The notes under the pieces are model-generated. The model did not search any database and was not told where the DNA came from. It worked only from the letters and a program-made list of their open reading frames with translations. The translations under genes and the position numbers were made by a program. Shown here in pieces: positions 1 to 8,062 of a stretch of DNA of 64,000 bases (positions within the stretch are counted from its first letter, which is position 1; each line of letters starts with the position of its first letter). The DNA is from Enterobacteriaceae bacterium UBA5654 (GTDB taxonomy: Bacteria > Pseudomonadota > Gammaproteobacteria > Enterobacterales > Enterobacteriaceae), in assembly GCA_002421005.1 (NCBI GenBank), contig DIJC01000001.1:126968-190967 (forward strand). Reading direction: 5' to 3'.

Positions 1-907
1 TGGCGTGATAAATATCTGGCTCGGCTTCTTCGGAGAGCTTGATGGTTTTGGCGTAGCAGCCGCCCTCGAAGTTAAATACGCCGTCGTCGTCCCAGCCGTG
101 CTCGTCATCGCCGATTAAGCGGCGTTTTGGATCGGTGGACAGCGTGGTTTTGCCGGTGCCGGAAAGACCGAAGAATACTGCCACATCGCCTTCTGCGCCG
201 ACGTTCGCCGAGCAGTGCATGGAGGCAATTCCTTTCAGCGGCAGCAGGTAGTTCATCATTGAGAACATACCTTTTTTCATTTCGCCGCCGTACCAGGTGC
301 CGCCAATTAACTGGATGCGTTCAGTCAGGTTAAACGCGACAAAGTTCTCTGAGTTCAGCCCCTGTTCTTTCCACTGCGGGTTGGTGCATTTTGCGCCGTT
401 CATCACGATAAAGTCCGGCGTAAAATCGGCCAGATCGTCATCGGAAGGACGAATAAACATGTTTTTTACGAAGTGCGCCTGCCAGGCCACTTCAGTGATA
501 AAGCGCACCGACAGGCGGGTGTCCGCGTTGGCACCGCAGAAGGCGTCAACGATGAACAGGCGCTTACCAGAGAGTTGACGGGTGACGAGTCCCTTCAGAT
601 GTTGCCAGGTTTCCGGTGAGAGCGGCTTGTTGTCGTTCTTACCTTTACCTTTATCGGACCACCACACGGTATCGCGGGTGGTGTCATCACGCACAATATA
701 CTTATCTTTCGGCGAACGTCCGGTGAAAATCCCGGTGTCGACGGCGATAGCACCAGAATCCGTTAACACCCCGCGCTCGTATCCTTCCAGATTCGGACTA
801 AGCTCTTCCTGATACAGCGTATCGTAGTCGGGGTTATAAACGATCTCCTGAACGTCGTTGATACCATAAGCCTTGAGATCCTGCGGGGTTAATTCTTTAA
901 CGCGCAT
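1..907 (-). CDS. pckA: Phosphoenolpyruvate carboxykinase (ATP), 5' part only
   Basis: The enzyme converts oxaloacetate and ATP to phosphoenolpyruvate, CO2 and ADP, the entry step of gluconeogenesis in the cytoplasm. The minus-strand reading frame begins MRVKELTPQDLKAYGI and runs off the left edge after about 302 codons, so the C-terminal part (family length about 540) is outside the window. Visible motifs are TGRSPKDKYIVRD near the N-terminus, the substrate-loop region around NVGAEGDVAVFFG, and the kinase-1a P-loop GLSGTGKTTLS. The ATG at 907 is preceded by an AGGAG ribosome binding site and matches the E. coli start. No frameshift is seen in the part present. Confidence 0.97.
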   Translation of the reverse strand, partial: MRVKELTPQDLKAYGINDVQEIVYNPDYDTLYQEELSPNLEGYERGVLTDSGAIAVDTGIFTGRSPKDKYIVRDDTTRDTVWWSDKGKGKNDNKPLSPETWQHLKGLVTRQLSGKRLFIVDAFCGANADTRLSVRFITEVAWQAHFVKNMFIRPSDDDLADFTPDFIVMNGAKCTNPQWKEQGLNSENFVAFNLTERIQLIGGTWYGGEMKKGMFSMMNYLLPLKGIASMHCSANVGAEGDVAVFFGLSGTGKTTLSTDPKRRLIGDDEHGWDDDGVFNFEGGCYAKTIKLSEEAEPDIYHA

Positions 908-1202
908 TTCACTACTCCTTAGCTAATATGTACTGCCTCGAATTGTAGGGTTGTTCCGGGTCGATTAACCGCGACGGGCTTCATAGATTTGCGTATCCGA
1001 AGAAAACTAAATATCGGTAAAATACTGGCTCTCCTGACATAAACGGGACGATTATGGTAATAAATAACATTTTTATGCGGAATGTGTTTCAGAAAGCTGA
1101 AATGGCAGAGGATATATCGGGTATTTTGTGAGTGTAATCGCATTCACGTAAGTAAATTACGTAAGAGTTTCAGGATTTTTTAATTCATTCACGGAAAGGA
1201 TA

Positions 1203-2945
1203 ATGGACAACATCAACACGCTTTCTCGTACCACGCGCTTCGGCATGATCGGCGCGGGCGTTCTTCAGGGCGCACTTTGCTATTTTTTGCTGCGCATGAG
1301 TGAGGCGCAGGGACTGGAGAACCAGAGCCTTATTTTTCTGTATGGCATGATGGGCACCCTTGCGCTCTCCGGCACGTTGCTGTTTGCGGTGGAGAACTTC
1401 CGTCAGCGTGCGCTGTGGGTCGGCGTGGCGCTGGTCATGATCGTGGTCTGCGCGATGGGTGCATGGTTGAGGTGGAACCTGCAATCGGAAACCGTCTGGC
1501 AACGCGGTGACACGCTCGCGATGTACGGCTTTTTGCTGGTGATCATGGCGCTGCTGTTCCTGCCGTGGTTTCAGGCGCGGTTGCAAACCGGACGTTTTAA
1601 CGCGGGCTACGCCTTATTTTGTCAGCATTTCTGGCAAAACGGGCTGACGGTGCTGCTGCTCGCGATTGCCCTCGGCCTGTTCTGGCTGGTGCTTTATTTA
1701 TGGTCATCGCTGTTTGAAATGCTCAGCCTGAAGATCTTTCACCAGCTTTTCTTCGAAACCCGCTGGTTTTTCTGTCTGTCGACCGGGCTGATATGCGCGC
1801 TGGTGGTGATCCGCGCACGCGGGCAGGCGCGGCTGATGCTGGCGGTGCAGAATCTGCTCAGAATGCTGGCCGTTGGCCTGCTGCCGTTAACCGCGCTGGT
1901 CGTCCTGCTGTTCACCGTAACGCTGCCTTTTGTCGGGCTGAAAACGCTTTCCGGGCAGGTTTCGGCGGCGGGACTGCTGAACACCCTGACGTTTATGCTG
2001 CTGGTGCTGACTGCGATGGTGTGGACGCCGGATAAACCGGTGCTGCCGTTGCCTGCGCCGCTGCGCTGGCTGGTACGGACTTCGCTGGTTCTGCTGCCTG
2101 TGTTGACCCTGCTGGCCGCGTGGGCCGTATGGGCGCGGGTTGCACAGTATGGCTGGACGCAGGAGCGTTTGTTCGCAGCCGTGACCACCGCCGTGGCGAT
2201 TGCCTGGTCGATTGGCTATGCCATCAGCGCATCACCGCGTCAGCGGCAGCCGCTCGCCGTGCAGGGCATTGTGAATCAGAGCGTAACGCTGTTGATGCTG
2301 GTACTGCTAATCCTGCTGCATTCACCGGTGCTCGATCGCTATCGGATCAGCGTGAACAGCCAGATGGCGCGCTATCATAGCGGACAGACAGCGGCAAAAG
2401 ATCTCACGCTTTACGAGCTGCAAGAAGGAGGCCGCCGGGGTTTTGATGCGCTGCGCAGCCTGCGAAAAGACATGACGTTCATCAGCGACCCCGAACGCCG
2501 ACGCTGGCTGGACATGGCGTTGGACAACAACCGACCGACAACTCTCCAGCCGCTTACGGAGCACGTTTTGCGGCGCAATATTACGCTGGCGACGCGCTTC
2601 GGGGAGCCTGACAACGCGCTGTGGGCTTTTCTCATCCGCCAGAACGATCTTGTGCAGACCTGCGGCCGCGAGGCAAAAAATTGTCTGCTGATGGCGCAGG
2701 ATTTAAACAGTGACGGCGTAGCGGAATGGCTGCTGTTTGATTTTGATCGCGGTAGCTTAACTGTCCTGAAACGAGGTGATAAGGGCTGGGACAGGGCCGG
2801 ATACGGTATGTCGCTGCCGGAAAAAATGGACCAGGCCAGGGTACTGGAGGCGTTCAAACAGGGGAAAGCGGGCACGGTGCCGAAAAAATGGCAGGATGTC
2901 AGCATTAACGGCGAGCGGATAGATCTCGATTATTACGCTAACTAA
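1203..2945 (+). CDS. yhgE: Inner-membrane protein YhgE (DUF4153 type)
   Basis: This 580-residue protein of unknown function starts MDNINTLSRTTRFGM. Roughly the first 365 residues form about ten to eleven hydrophobic membrane segments; the last 210 are soluble. The soluble part holds a DLNSDGVAEW stretch that looks like a calcium-binding DxNxDG loop. Position between pckA and hslO and the N-terminal sequence identify it as the YhgE orthologue. The start follows a GGAAAGGATA ribosome binding site. It appears to be a single-gene unit ending at a hairpin shared with hslO. Family membership is well supported; no biochemical role can be read from the sequence. Confidence 0.85.
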   Translation: MDNINTLSRTTRFGMIGAGVLQGALCYFLLRMSEAQGLENQSLIFLYGMMGTLALSGTLLFAVENFRQRALWVGVALVMIVVCAMGAWLRWNLQSETVWQRGDTLAMYGFLLVIMALLFLPWFQARLQTGRFNAGYALFCQHFWQNGLTVLLLAIALGLFWLVLYLWSSLFEMLSLKIFHQLFFETRWFFCLSTGLICALVVIRARGQARLMLAVQNLLRMLAVGLLPLTALVVLLFTVTLPFVGLKTLSGQVSAAGLLNTLTFMLLVLTAMVWTPDKPVLPLPAPLRWLVRTSLVLLPVLTLLAAWAVWARVAQYGWTQERLFAAVTTAVAIAWSIGYAISASPRQRQPLAVQGIVNQSVTLLMLVLLILLHSPVLDRYRISVNSQMARYHSGQTAAKDLTLYELQEGGRRGFDALRSLRKDMTFISDPERRRWLDMALDNNRPTTLQPLTEHVLRRNITLATRFGEPDNALWAFLIRQNDLVQTCGREAKNCLLMAQDLNSDGVAEWLLFDFDRGSLTVLKRGDKGWDRAGYGMSLPEKMDQARVLEAFKQGKAGTVPKKWQDVSINGERIDLDYYAN

Positions 2946-2949
2946 TGAG

Positions 2950-2974
2950 AAGGGGCATCGCTGCCCCTTTCTTT
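2950..2974. terminator. Convergent terminator between yhgE and hslO
   Basis: An 8-bp stem (AAGGGGCA / TGCCCCTT, loop TCGC) is followed on the plus strand by TCTTTATT. It lies between two convergent stop codons and can serve yhgE; on the minus strand the T-run is weak. Confidence 0.7.
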
Positions 2975-2975
2975 A

Positions 2976-3854
2976 TTAATGCACCTGCGGATCGGCAGGC
3001 GAAGCGTTATTGCGGATTTCCGCGATATCCATTGCGTCGAAAATGTAGTGATTGCCGCAGTAATCACAGTTCATATCGATTTCGCCGTCTTCCGCCAGGA
3101 TGCTGTCCAGCTCTTCATCCGGCAGCGTTTTCAGCGCGCCCGCGCAGCGCTCGCGTGAACAGGTGCATTTGAATTCCACCGCCTGCGGCTCATAAAGCGT
3201 CACTTCTTCTTCATGATACAGACGCCACAGCACGTCGTTCGCGGGCAGGGTGAACAGCTCATCGGCTTTGATGGTTTCGGTCAGGGTAGCCAGATGATCG
3301 AAATCGTCTTTCTGCGCGTCCTGGGCAGGCAGCACCTGGAGCAGCATCCCGCCAGCCGCCGCTTTACCGTCCGCTTCACCGGTACGAATGAACAACCGCG
3401 TCGGCAGCTGTTCGGAACGCATGAAATAATCTTCCAGGCATTCTGCCAGCGTATCGCCTTCCAGACCGACCACGCCCTGATAGCGCTCGCCTTCGTCCGG
3501 GGTGATAGTGATCACCAGATAGCCATTGCCGACCAGCGTTTTCAGATCGGCGTTTTCCGGCACTTCAGCCTGCACACGCGCCACGCCGCGCAACTGCTGA
3601 CGGTTGTTACCGTTAATCACCGCCAGATTCATCGGGCCATCGCCCTGAAGCTGTACGGTAATGTCACCGTCAAATTTCAGCGTCGCCGTCAGCAGGCTGG
3701 TGGCGACCAGCAGCTCGGCAAGAACGGTCTGCACCGGCAGCGGGTAGCTGTGATTGGCAAGGATCTCTTGCAGGCTTTCCGACACGGTAACCAGTTCGCC
3801 GCGCACGGCATAATTTTCAAACAGGTAACGGTGCAGTTGATCGTGTTGAGTCAT
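2976..3854 (-). CDS. hslO: Hsp33 redox-regulated chaperone
   Basis: Hsp33 is a cytoplasmic holdase activated by oxidation together with heat. The protein has 292 residues, the usual length. The redox switch is visible at the C-terminus: C230 and C232 (KCTCS) and C263 and C266 (NCDYCGN), which bind zinc when reduced and form disulfides when oxidised; an extra Cys lies at 237. It begins MTQHDQLHRYLFENYAVRGE. It lies 23 bp downstream of hslR on the same strand, consistent with an hslR-hslO transcript. Confidence 0.97.
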   Translation of the reverse strand: MTQHDQLHRYLFENYAVRGELVTVSESLQEILANHSYPLPVQTVLAELLVATSLLTATLKFDGDITVQLQGDGPMNLAVINGNNRQQLRGVARVQAEVPENADLKTLVGNGYLVITITPDEGERYQGVVGLEGDTLAECLEDYFMRSEQLPTRLFIRTGEADGKAAAGGMLLQVLPAQDAQKDDFDHLATLTETIKADELFTLPANDVLWRLYHEEEVTLYEPQAVEFKCTCSRERCAGALKTLPDEELDSILAEDGEIDMNCDYCGNHYIFDAMDIAEIRNNASPADPQVH

Positions 3855-3877
3855 AGTGGTCTCTCTCGCGGGCGAAA

Positions 3878-4279
3878 CTAATCGTTTTCGCCGTGTTTAA
3901 ATCTCATCAGGTCGCGGCGTTCTTTTTTATCCGGTCGCCTGTCGGGGTGCGGCATGGTCAGGGCATTCATCTTGCGGGCCAGCGCGATTTTCTCCCGCTT
4001 CTCCACGCTTTGCTGGGTTTCTTCATAGAGCGCCACCGCTTCCGTCGCCGGGCGACGCTGCTCGGTGATCGATTTTATAATCACCGTGCGCTCGTCGTTG
4101 CCCTGGCGCAGCGTCAGGGTGGCATTCAGCTCGACAATTTTACTCGGCTTGCTGCGCTGCCCGTTATAGTGAACTTTACCGCCTTCAATCATTTCGCGGG
4201 CCAGCGAGCGGGTTTTATAAAAGCGCGCGGCCCACAGCCATTTGTCCAGCCTGACATCGTCAGAGGGTTTTTCTTTCAT
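3878..4279 (-). CDS. hslR: Hsp15, ribosome-associated heat shock protein
   Basis: Hsp15 binds 50S subunits that carry a stalled nascent chain with tRNA, and helps free blocked ribosomes after heat shock. The protein has 133 residues with an S4 RNA-binding fold at residues about 9-70 (RLDKWLWAARFYKTRSLARE, then GKVHYNG) and a basic C-terminal tail rich in K and R. Its ATG overlaps the yrfG stop by four bases (ATGA), so the two are translationally coupled. Confidence 0.96.
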   Translation of the reverse strand: MKEKPSDDVRLDKWLWAARFYKTRSLAREMIEGGKVHYNGQRSKPSKIVELNATLTLRQGNDERTVIIKSITEQRRPATEAVALYEETQQSVEKREKIALARKMNALTMPHPDRRPDKKERRDLMRFKHGEND

Positions 4280-4959
4280 GGCACCTCCTTCACGGTGAGT
4301 GAGGGGATCAGACGCCGGTAGTCATTCAGCGCCGGATGGCGCAGATAGCGTTTATCCGCCAGACCGGAGTCGGGGTTAGTCACGCCGAGGCAGTAACGAA
4401 TACCAAACTGTGCCGCAGCATCCAGAATCGCCTCGCTGTCATCAATAAAAAGCGTTCTCGCAGGATCAAGACCGGTTTCCTGCCTTACCTCCTGCCAGAG
4501 TCGCTGATCCTCTTTCGGATAACCAAATGTGTGGGTGGAAAGTAATAAATCAAGGTGCGCGGCCAGCCCGGTATGTTCTGACTTGACCGCCAGATTGTGC
4601 GGATGCGCATTGGTGAGCAAAATACGCTTTTTGCCGCAGGCTTTCAGCGCCTCCAGGAACGGCACCGTATCCTGACGCAGCACCGCACGCGAACCCTGCG
4701 CGGTGGTCATGGCGCAGATATCCAGCCCCAGACGTTCGCTCCAGTAATCCAGACAGTACCAGTTTAGCGTATGCTGCACCGCGCTGTACTCCTGGCGGAT
4801 CAGTTCCTGGGCTTCCTGCGAGGTGACACCGCGCGCCGCGCCGTAAGTTTCCGGGACCAGCTGCTGCCAGAAATAGTTGTCAAAGGCGAGGTCGAGCAGG
4901 GTGCCGTCCATATCCAGCAGGACCGTATCGACCTCCTGCCAGTCGATAGCCAAATGCAT
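4276..4959 (-). CDS. yrfG: GMP/IMP nucleotidase YrfG (HAD family)
   Basis: A HAD-superfamily phosphatase; the E. coli orthologue dephosphorylates purine nucleotides such as GMP and IMP. HAD motif I is DMDGTLLDLAFD near the N-terminus, motif II is LLTNAH, and the late acidic motif is FIDDSEAILDAA. I chose the start MHLAIDWQ at 4959 because it has a GGAGAG ribosome binding site at good spacing and matches the E. coli N-terminus; an upstream in-frame start at 4998 has neither. Length 227. It is first in the yrfG-hslR-hslO run. Confidence 0.93.
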   Translation of the reverse strand: MHLAIDWQEVDTVLLDMDGTLLDLAFDNYFWQQLVPETYGAARGVTSQEAQELIRQEYSAVQHTLNWYCLDYWSERLGLDICAMTTAQGSRAVLRQDTVPFLEALKACGKKRILLTNAHPHNLAVKSEHTGLAAHLDLLLSTHTFGYPKEDQRLWQEVRQETGLDPARTLFIDDSEAILDAAAQFGIRYCLGVTNPDSGLADKRYLRHPALNDYRRLIPSLTVKEVP

Positions 4960-5016
4960 GATGACTCTCCAGCCAGAAGAAAGGCGACAGCGTACCACAA
5001 CTGCCGCCGTTCAGAA

Positions 5017-7146
5017 TCAGGAGAGCTTATCCGGGGAGGGGATCAAAACCGGATTCAGACAGCTTTCATAATATTTGTGAATTTTTGCCAGCCGGATGCG
5101 GTGCCGCTGGTAGCGGCGGATCGCCTGCACGCCGTTATAAAGTGCGCAAACAATCATCGCTATCATCAGCAGCGTGGTGCCAATATAACGCCAGAGCGCC
5201 GCGCGATCCGGGATGCGGTGCAGGCTGATATGCTGAGTGCCGTTAGCATCGGTAAACATTTTGGTCACGATCCCTTCTGCGCTAAACGGCGTGTGCATCA
5301 GCATTTCCGCCAGCCGCTGGAATTCGCCCCATTGTTCATGCGCCGGATAATCGTACAGCGCCACCGGCGGATAAGGCTGATTGACTAAATCGCTGCCTTC
5401 ATCGCTGGAGATAAGAAAACCGCCGGGAGCCGGGCTGTTGAGCGCCTGCGCCGCGCGGGACGTTTCACGGGTCACGAACGGCGCGGCGGTCGTGGTGACC
5501 ATATTTTCCAATGACTCCGCGCTTACCGGACGCAGCAAAACGTTAACGCCGTCCAGCCTGCCCGCGCTGGCACGCTTAGTAAGCGCGTCCCAGTCTTTGG
5601 TATTGCCGAGATTAACCAGCGCGTTTTTCAGACGCACGCACTCATCCGGCGCACCGCAAAGCTGCTGGGTTTTCAGCACGATATCGGCAAAATCATCCAG
5701 CAACACCATCCCTGATTTCTGGATCGCCGAGCGCAGCGCCGGGCTGACGCGGGTGATTTCTTCCGGGCCAGGGTGCAACTGCCGGTTAATGGCCTGCATC
5801 AGCGCCGTGGCGTTATTGACGGTTTCCGACTCCGGCAACGGCAGCGGCGGCGCGTCGTTCCAGACAATTTGCGAACAGTCGAAAGGGGTAAATGGCGAGC
5901 TGGAACGGCTGTTCCAGCCAGCGGGCGTGCGGATACTACACATCCCGCTCCCCTGGAGGTGCAGCGTATCGCCGGTGCGCACGCCTTTCTCCTCAAGCTG
6001 CTTGACGCTGGTGGCCTCCACCGTTTGCGCGCCTTTCAGCCAGGAAAGGGTAAATTTAAACGGCATTTCTAATGGCACGCTGATGTACAGCATCAGCGCA
6101 ACCAGCAGCGCGCCAGCAGCAATCACCGAACTGCGCAGCCAGTGCTGAAGCGGATAATATTTGACTTCATCATGCAGCGACAAAAAACGTCCCTGGCGCA
6201 CGACGTGACGGTCAAGATAGATATCAATATTGGTTTGCTGGCCCAGATCCTGGGTGATCCACGGCTGCCAGTGACGAGGATAAATCAGATCGATAATGCC
6301 CAGCGAAATATTGTTGATCTGCTCCTGATTATTCTCCCCGAACAATCCCCAGCGCTTGGGCGTACCGCGCAGGCAGTGAATTTCACGCAGCATACTTTTC
6401 ATCGGCGGGGCATACAGTCCCCACAGCCCGGCGGCCATCAGCAGAATTGCCGCGCCGGTCAGCCACGGCAAAAAAACGTCCGGTGAAATCAGGCAGAAAA
6501 ACATCACCAGGAAAGAGGCGACGATAAAAATAGCTTCGCGCAGGCCGTCGGGGTGACTGAGCGCATATTCTTCCCGCGTTTGCTGGCGAATATTCAGCAG
6601 TTCAATCTGTTCGCTTTCTTCACCGCGAATAGACGTTTCCGTGGAGGCCGGGCGCTCCAGCGCGTAACCGTGCGCCTCCTGAATATACTCATTTAAAGTA
6701 TGGCCATTGAGCGCAATAACCAGCGGCAGGGAGCTGGTATAAATCAGCTCCACGCTGTTTTCGTCATTAATATACTGCTCCCAGAACGGGGGCAGATGAA
6801 CTTCCACGGAGTCGAGAAAATAGCGCCATTTATTAGGATCGTCGGCGCTGATACCGTAGCGCGTAATGGAGCGCGTCAGCATCATCACGGTCTGGCTTTG
6901 CGCATTAAGACTCAGCGAGACGGGAGGAGCACTGGCACCGGAAACGGGCATCTGCTGGATGCGGCTTAAGCTGGCAAGATAGTTTTCGACGGCGCTCTGT
7001 TCTTCTGCGGTCAGCTTGCGCGTGCTGGCGCTGGCAAAAGTATGCAGCCAGGGCAGGTGATGCCGATGCAATTTATGTCTGAAAAACCATCCTGCAAGCA
7101 GCACGCAGGCCAGCACAGCAGCAAAAAAAATTAAAAAGGTGCTCAT
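5017..7146 (-). CDS. igaA: IgaA/YrfF, inner-membrane brake of the Rcs phosphorelay
   Basis: IgaA (UmoB in Proteus) holds the Rcs envelope-stress phosphorelay inactive through contact with RcsD, and is relieved by RcsF. The 709-residue protein has an N-terminal membrane segment (FLIFFAAVLACVLLAGW), a cytoplasmic region, two to three further membrane segments around residues 200-240 and 340-365, a large periplasmic domain with cysteines (such as GMCSIRT, LCGAPDEC), and a last membrane segment near residue 660. Length and layout match the family. It is divergent from nudE. Confidence 0.95.
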   Translation of the reverse strand: MSTFLIFFAAVLACVLLAGWFFRHKLHRHHLPWLHTFASASTRKLTAEEQSAVENYLASLSRIQQMPVSGASAPPVSLSLNAQSQTVMMLTRSITRYGISADDPNKWRYFLDSVEVHLPPFWEQYINDENSVELIYTSSLPLVIALNGHTLNEYIQEAHGYALERPASTETSIRGEESEQIELLNIRQQTREEYALSHPDGLREAIFIVASFLVMFFCLISPDVFLPWLTGAAILLMAAGLWGLYAPPMKSMLREIHCLRGTPKRWGLFGENNQEQINNISLGIIDLIYPRHWQPWITQDLGQQTNIDIYLDRHVVRQGRFLSLHDEVKYYPLQHWLRSSVIAAGALLVALMLYISVPLEMPFKFTLSWLKGAQTVEATSVKQLEEKGVRTGDTLHLQGSGMCSIRTPAGWNSRSSSPFTPFDCSQIVWNDAPPLPLPESETVNNATALMQAINRQLHPGPEEITRVSPALRSAIQKSGMVLLDDFADIVLKTQQLCGAPDECVRLKNALVNLGNTKDWDALTKRASAGRLDGVNVLLRPVSAESLENMVTTTAAPFVTRETSRAAQALNSPAPGGFLISSDEGSDLVNQPYPPVALYDYPAHEQWGEFQRLAEMLMHTPFSAEGIVTKMFTDANGTQHISLHRIPDRAALWRYIGTTLLMIAMIVCALYNGVQAIRRYQRHRIRLAKIHKYYESCLNPVLIPSPDKLS

Positions 7147-7442
7147 GCTTTTCCTATCTTACTTTTCTTACAGGTCTTATGGAGGGTTACGTAAGTCAGT
7201 GGCAGCACGCCTGACGCAGAGCGCAAGAATTAACCCGTTATTCCGCAACGCGCGATGGTAGCAAAGCCATTTCCGGGCGAATATCAGCAAATTCTCAATT
7301 GCATTTCAACCTCTTGACTTTTGTGGTCAAAACAGGATTGGCCAAAGACGTTACGAAAATGTAAAGAAATAGCAATTTGAATTGCCGAAACCGTGCGGCA
7401 TGTCGCACAATAACGCCTGTCACCCCAGTAAAGACTTGCACA
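7147..7442. other. igaA-nudE divergent intergenic region
   Basis: This 296-bp stretch must hold the promoters of both divergent genes. It is A+T-richer than its surroundings, but I could not pick out a convincing operator or RNA element. Confidence 0.5.
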
Positions 7443-8003
7443 ATGAGTAAACCATTACAAAAACCAGCCATTCTCAGCGTCGAAACCGTTGCCCGCTCGC
7501 GCCTTTTTAACGTCGAAAGCGTGGATCTTGAATTCAGCAACGGCGAGCGTCGGGTGTACGAAAGAATGCGTCCCTCCACGCGAGAGGCGGTAATGATTGT
7601 GCCAATCGTCGACGATCATCTGATCCTGATTTATGAATACGCGGTGGGGACAGAATCCTACGAACTGGGCTTTTCGAAAGGGCTTATCGATCCGGGTGAA
7701 ACCGTTTTTGAGGCGGGCAATCGCGAACTGAAAGAAGAAGTGGGCTTCGGCGCAAATAATCTCACCTTTCTGAAAAAGCTCAGCATGGCCCCCTCCTATT
7801 TCTCCAGCAAAATGAATATCCTGGTGGCAGAAGATTTATACCCGGAATCGCTGCCCGGCGACGAGCCGGAACCGCTGCCGCAGGTTCGCTGGCCGCTGGC
7901 GCATTTGATGGATCTGCTGGAAGAGCCGGACTTTAACGAAGCGCGCAACGTCAGCGCGCTGTTTTTAGTCCGCGAATGGCTGAAGGGGCAGGGGCGGCTG
8001 TAA
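7443..8003 (+). CDS. nudE: ADP compounds hydrolase NudE
   Basis: A Nudix hydrolase that cleaves ADP-ribose, Ap3A and NADH to AMP plus a phosphorylated partner. The complete Nudix box is visible: a GLIDPGE segment followed by RELKEEVGFG. I chose the ATG at 7443 (MSKPLQKPAILS), giving 186 residues, the family length; an in-frame start at 7377 would add an unconserved 22-residue leader. It is monocistronic, with a strong hairpin after its stop codon. Confidence 0.96.
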   Translation: MSKPLQKPAILSVETVARSRLFNVESVDLEFSNGERRVYERMRPSTREAVMIVPIVDDHLILIYEYAVGTESYELGFSKGLIDPGETVFEAGNRELKEEVGFGANNLTFLKKLSMAPSYFSSKMNILVAEDLYPESLPGDEPEPLPQVRWPLAHLMDLLEEPDFNEARNVSALFLVREWLKGQGRL

Positions 8004-8026
8004 TTGCGCCTGTGTTTCCTGCGCAT

Positions 8027-8062
8027 AAAAAAACGCCCGGCTGATATCGCCGGGCGTTTTCT
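8027..8062. terminator. Bidirectional terminator, nudE/mrcA
   Basis: A 10-bp G+C-rich stem (AACGCCCGGC at 8032-8041, GCCGGGCGTT at 8049-8058) has an A-run on its left and a T-run on its right. It can end both nudE and the convergent mrcA. Confidence 0.9.

Noticed and set aside
1185..1586. Long minus-strand frames inside yhgE, and similar frames opposite hslO, mrcA, cysG, nirB and mdcA
   Set aside because: High G+C content leaves long frames opposite real genes; their composition is biased to R, H, Q and A and they have no ribosome binding sites or family motifs.
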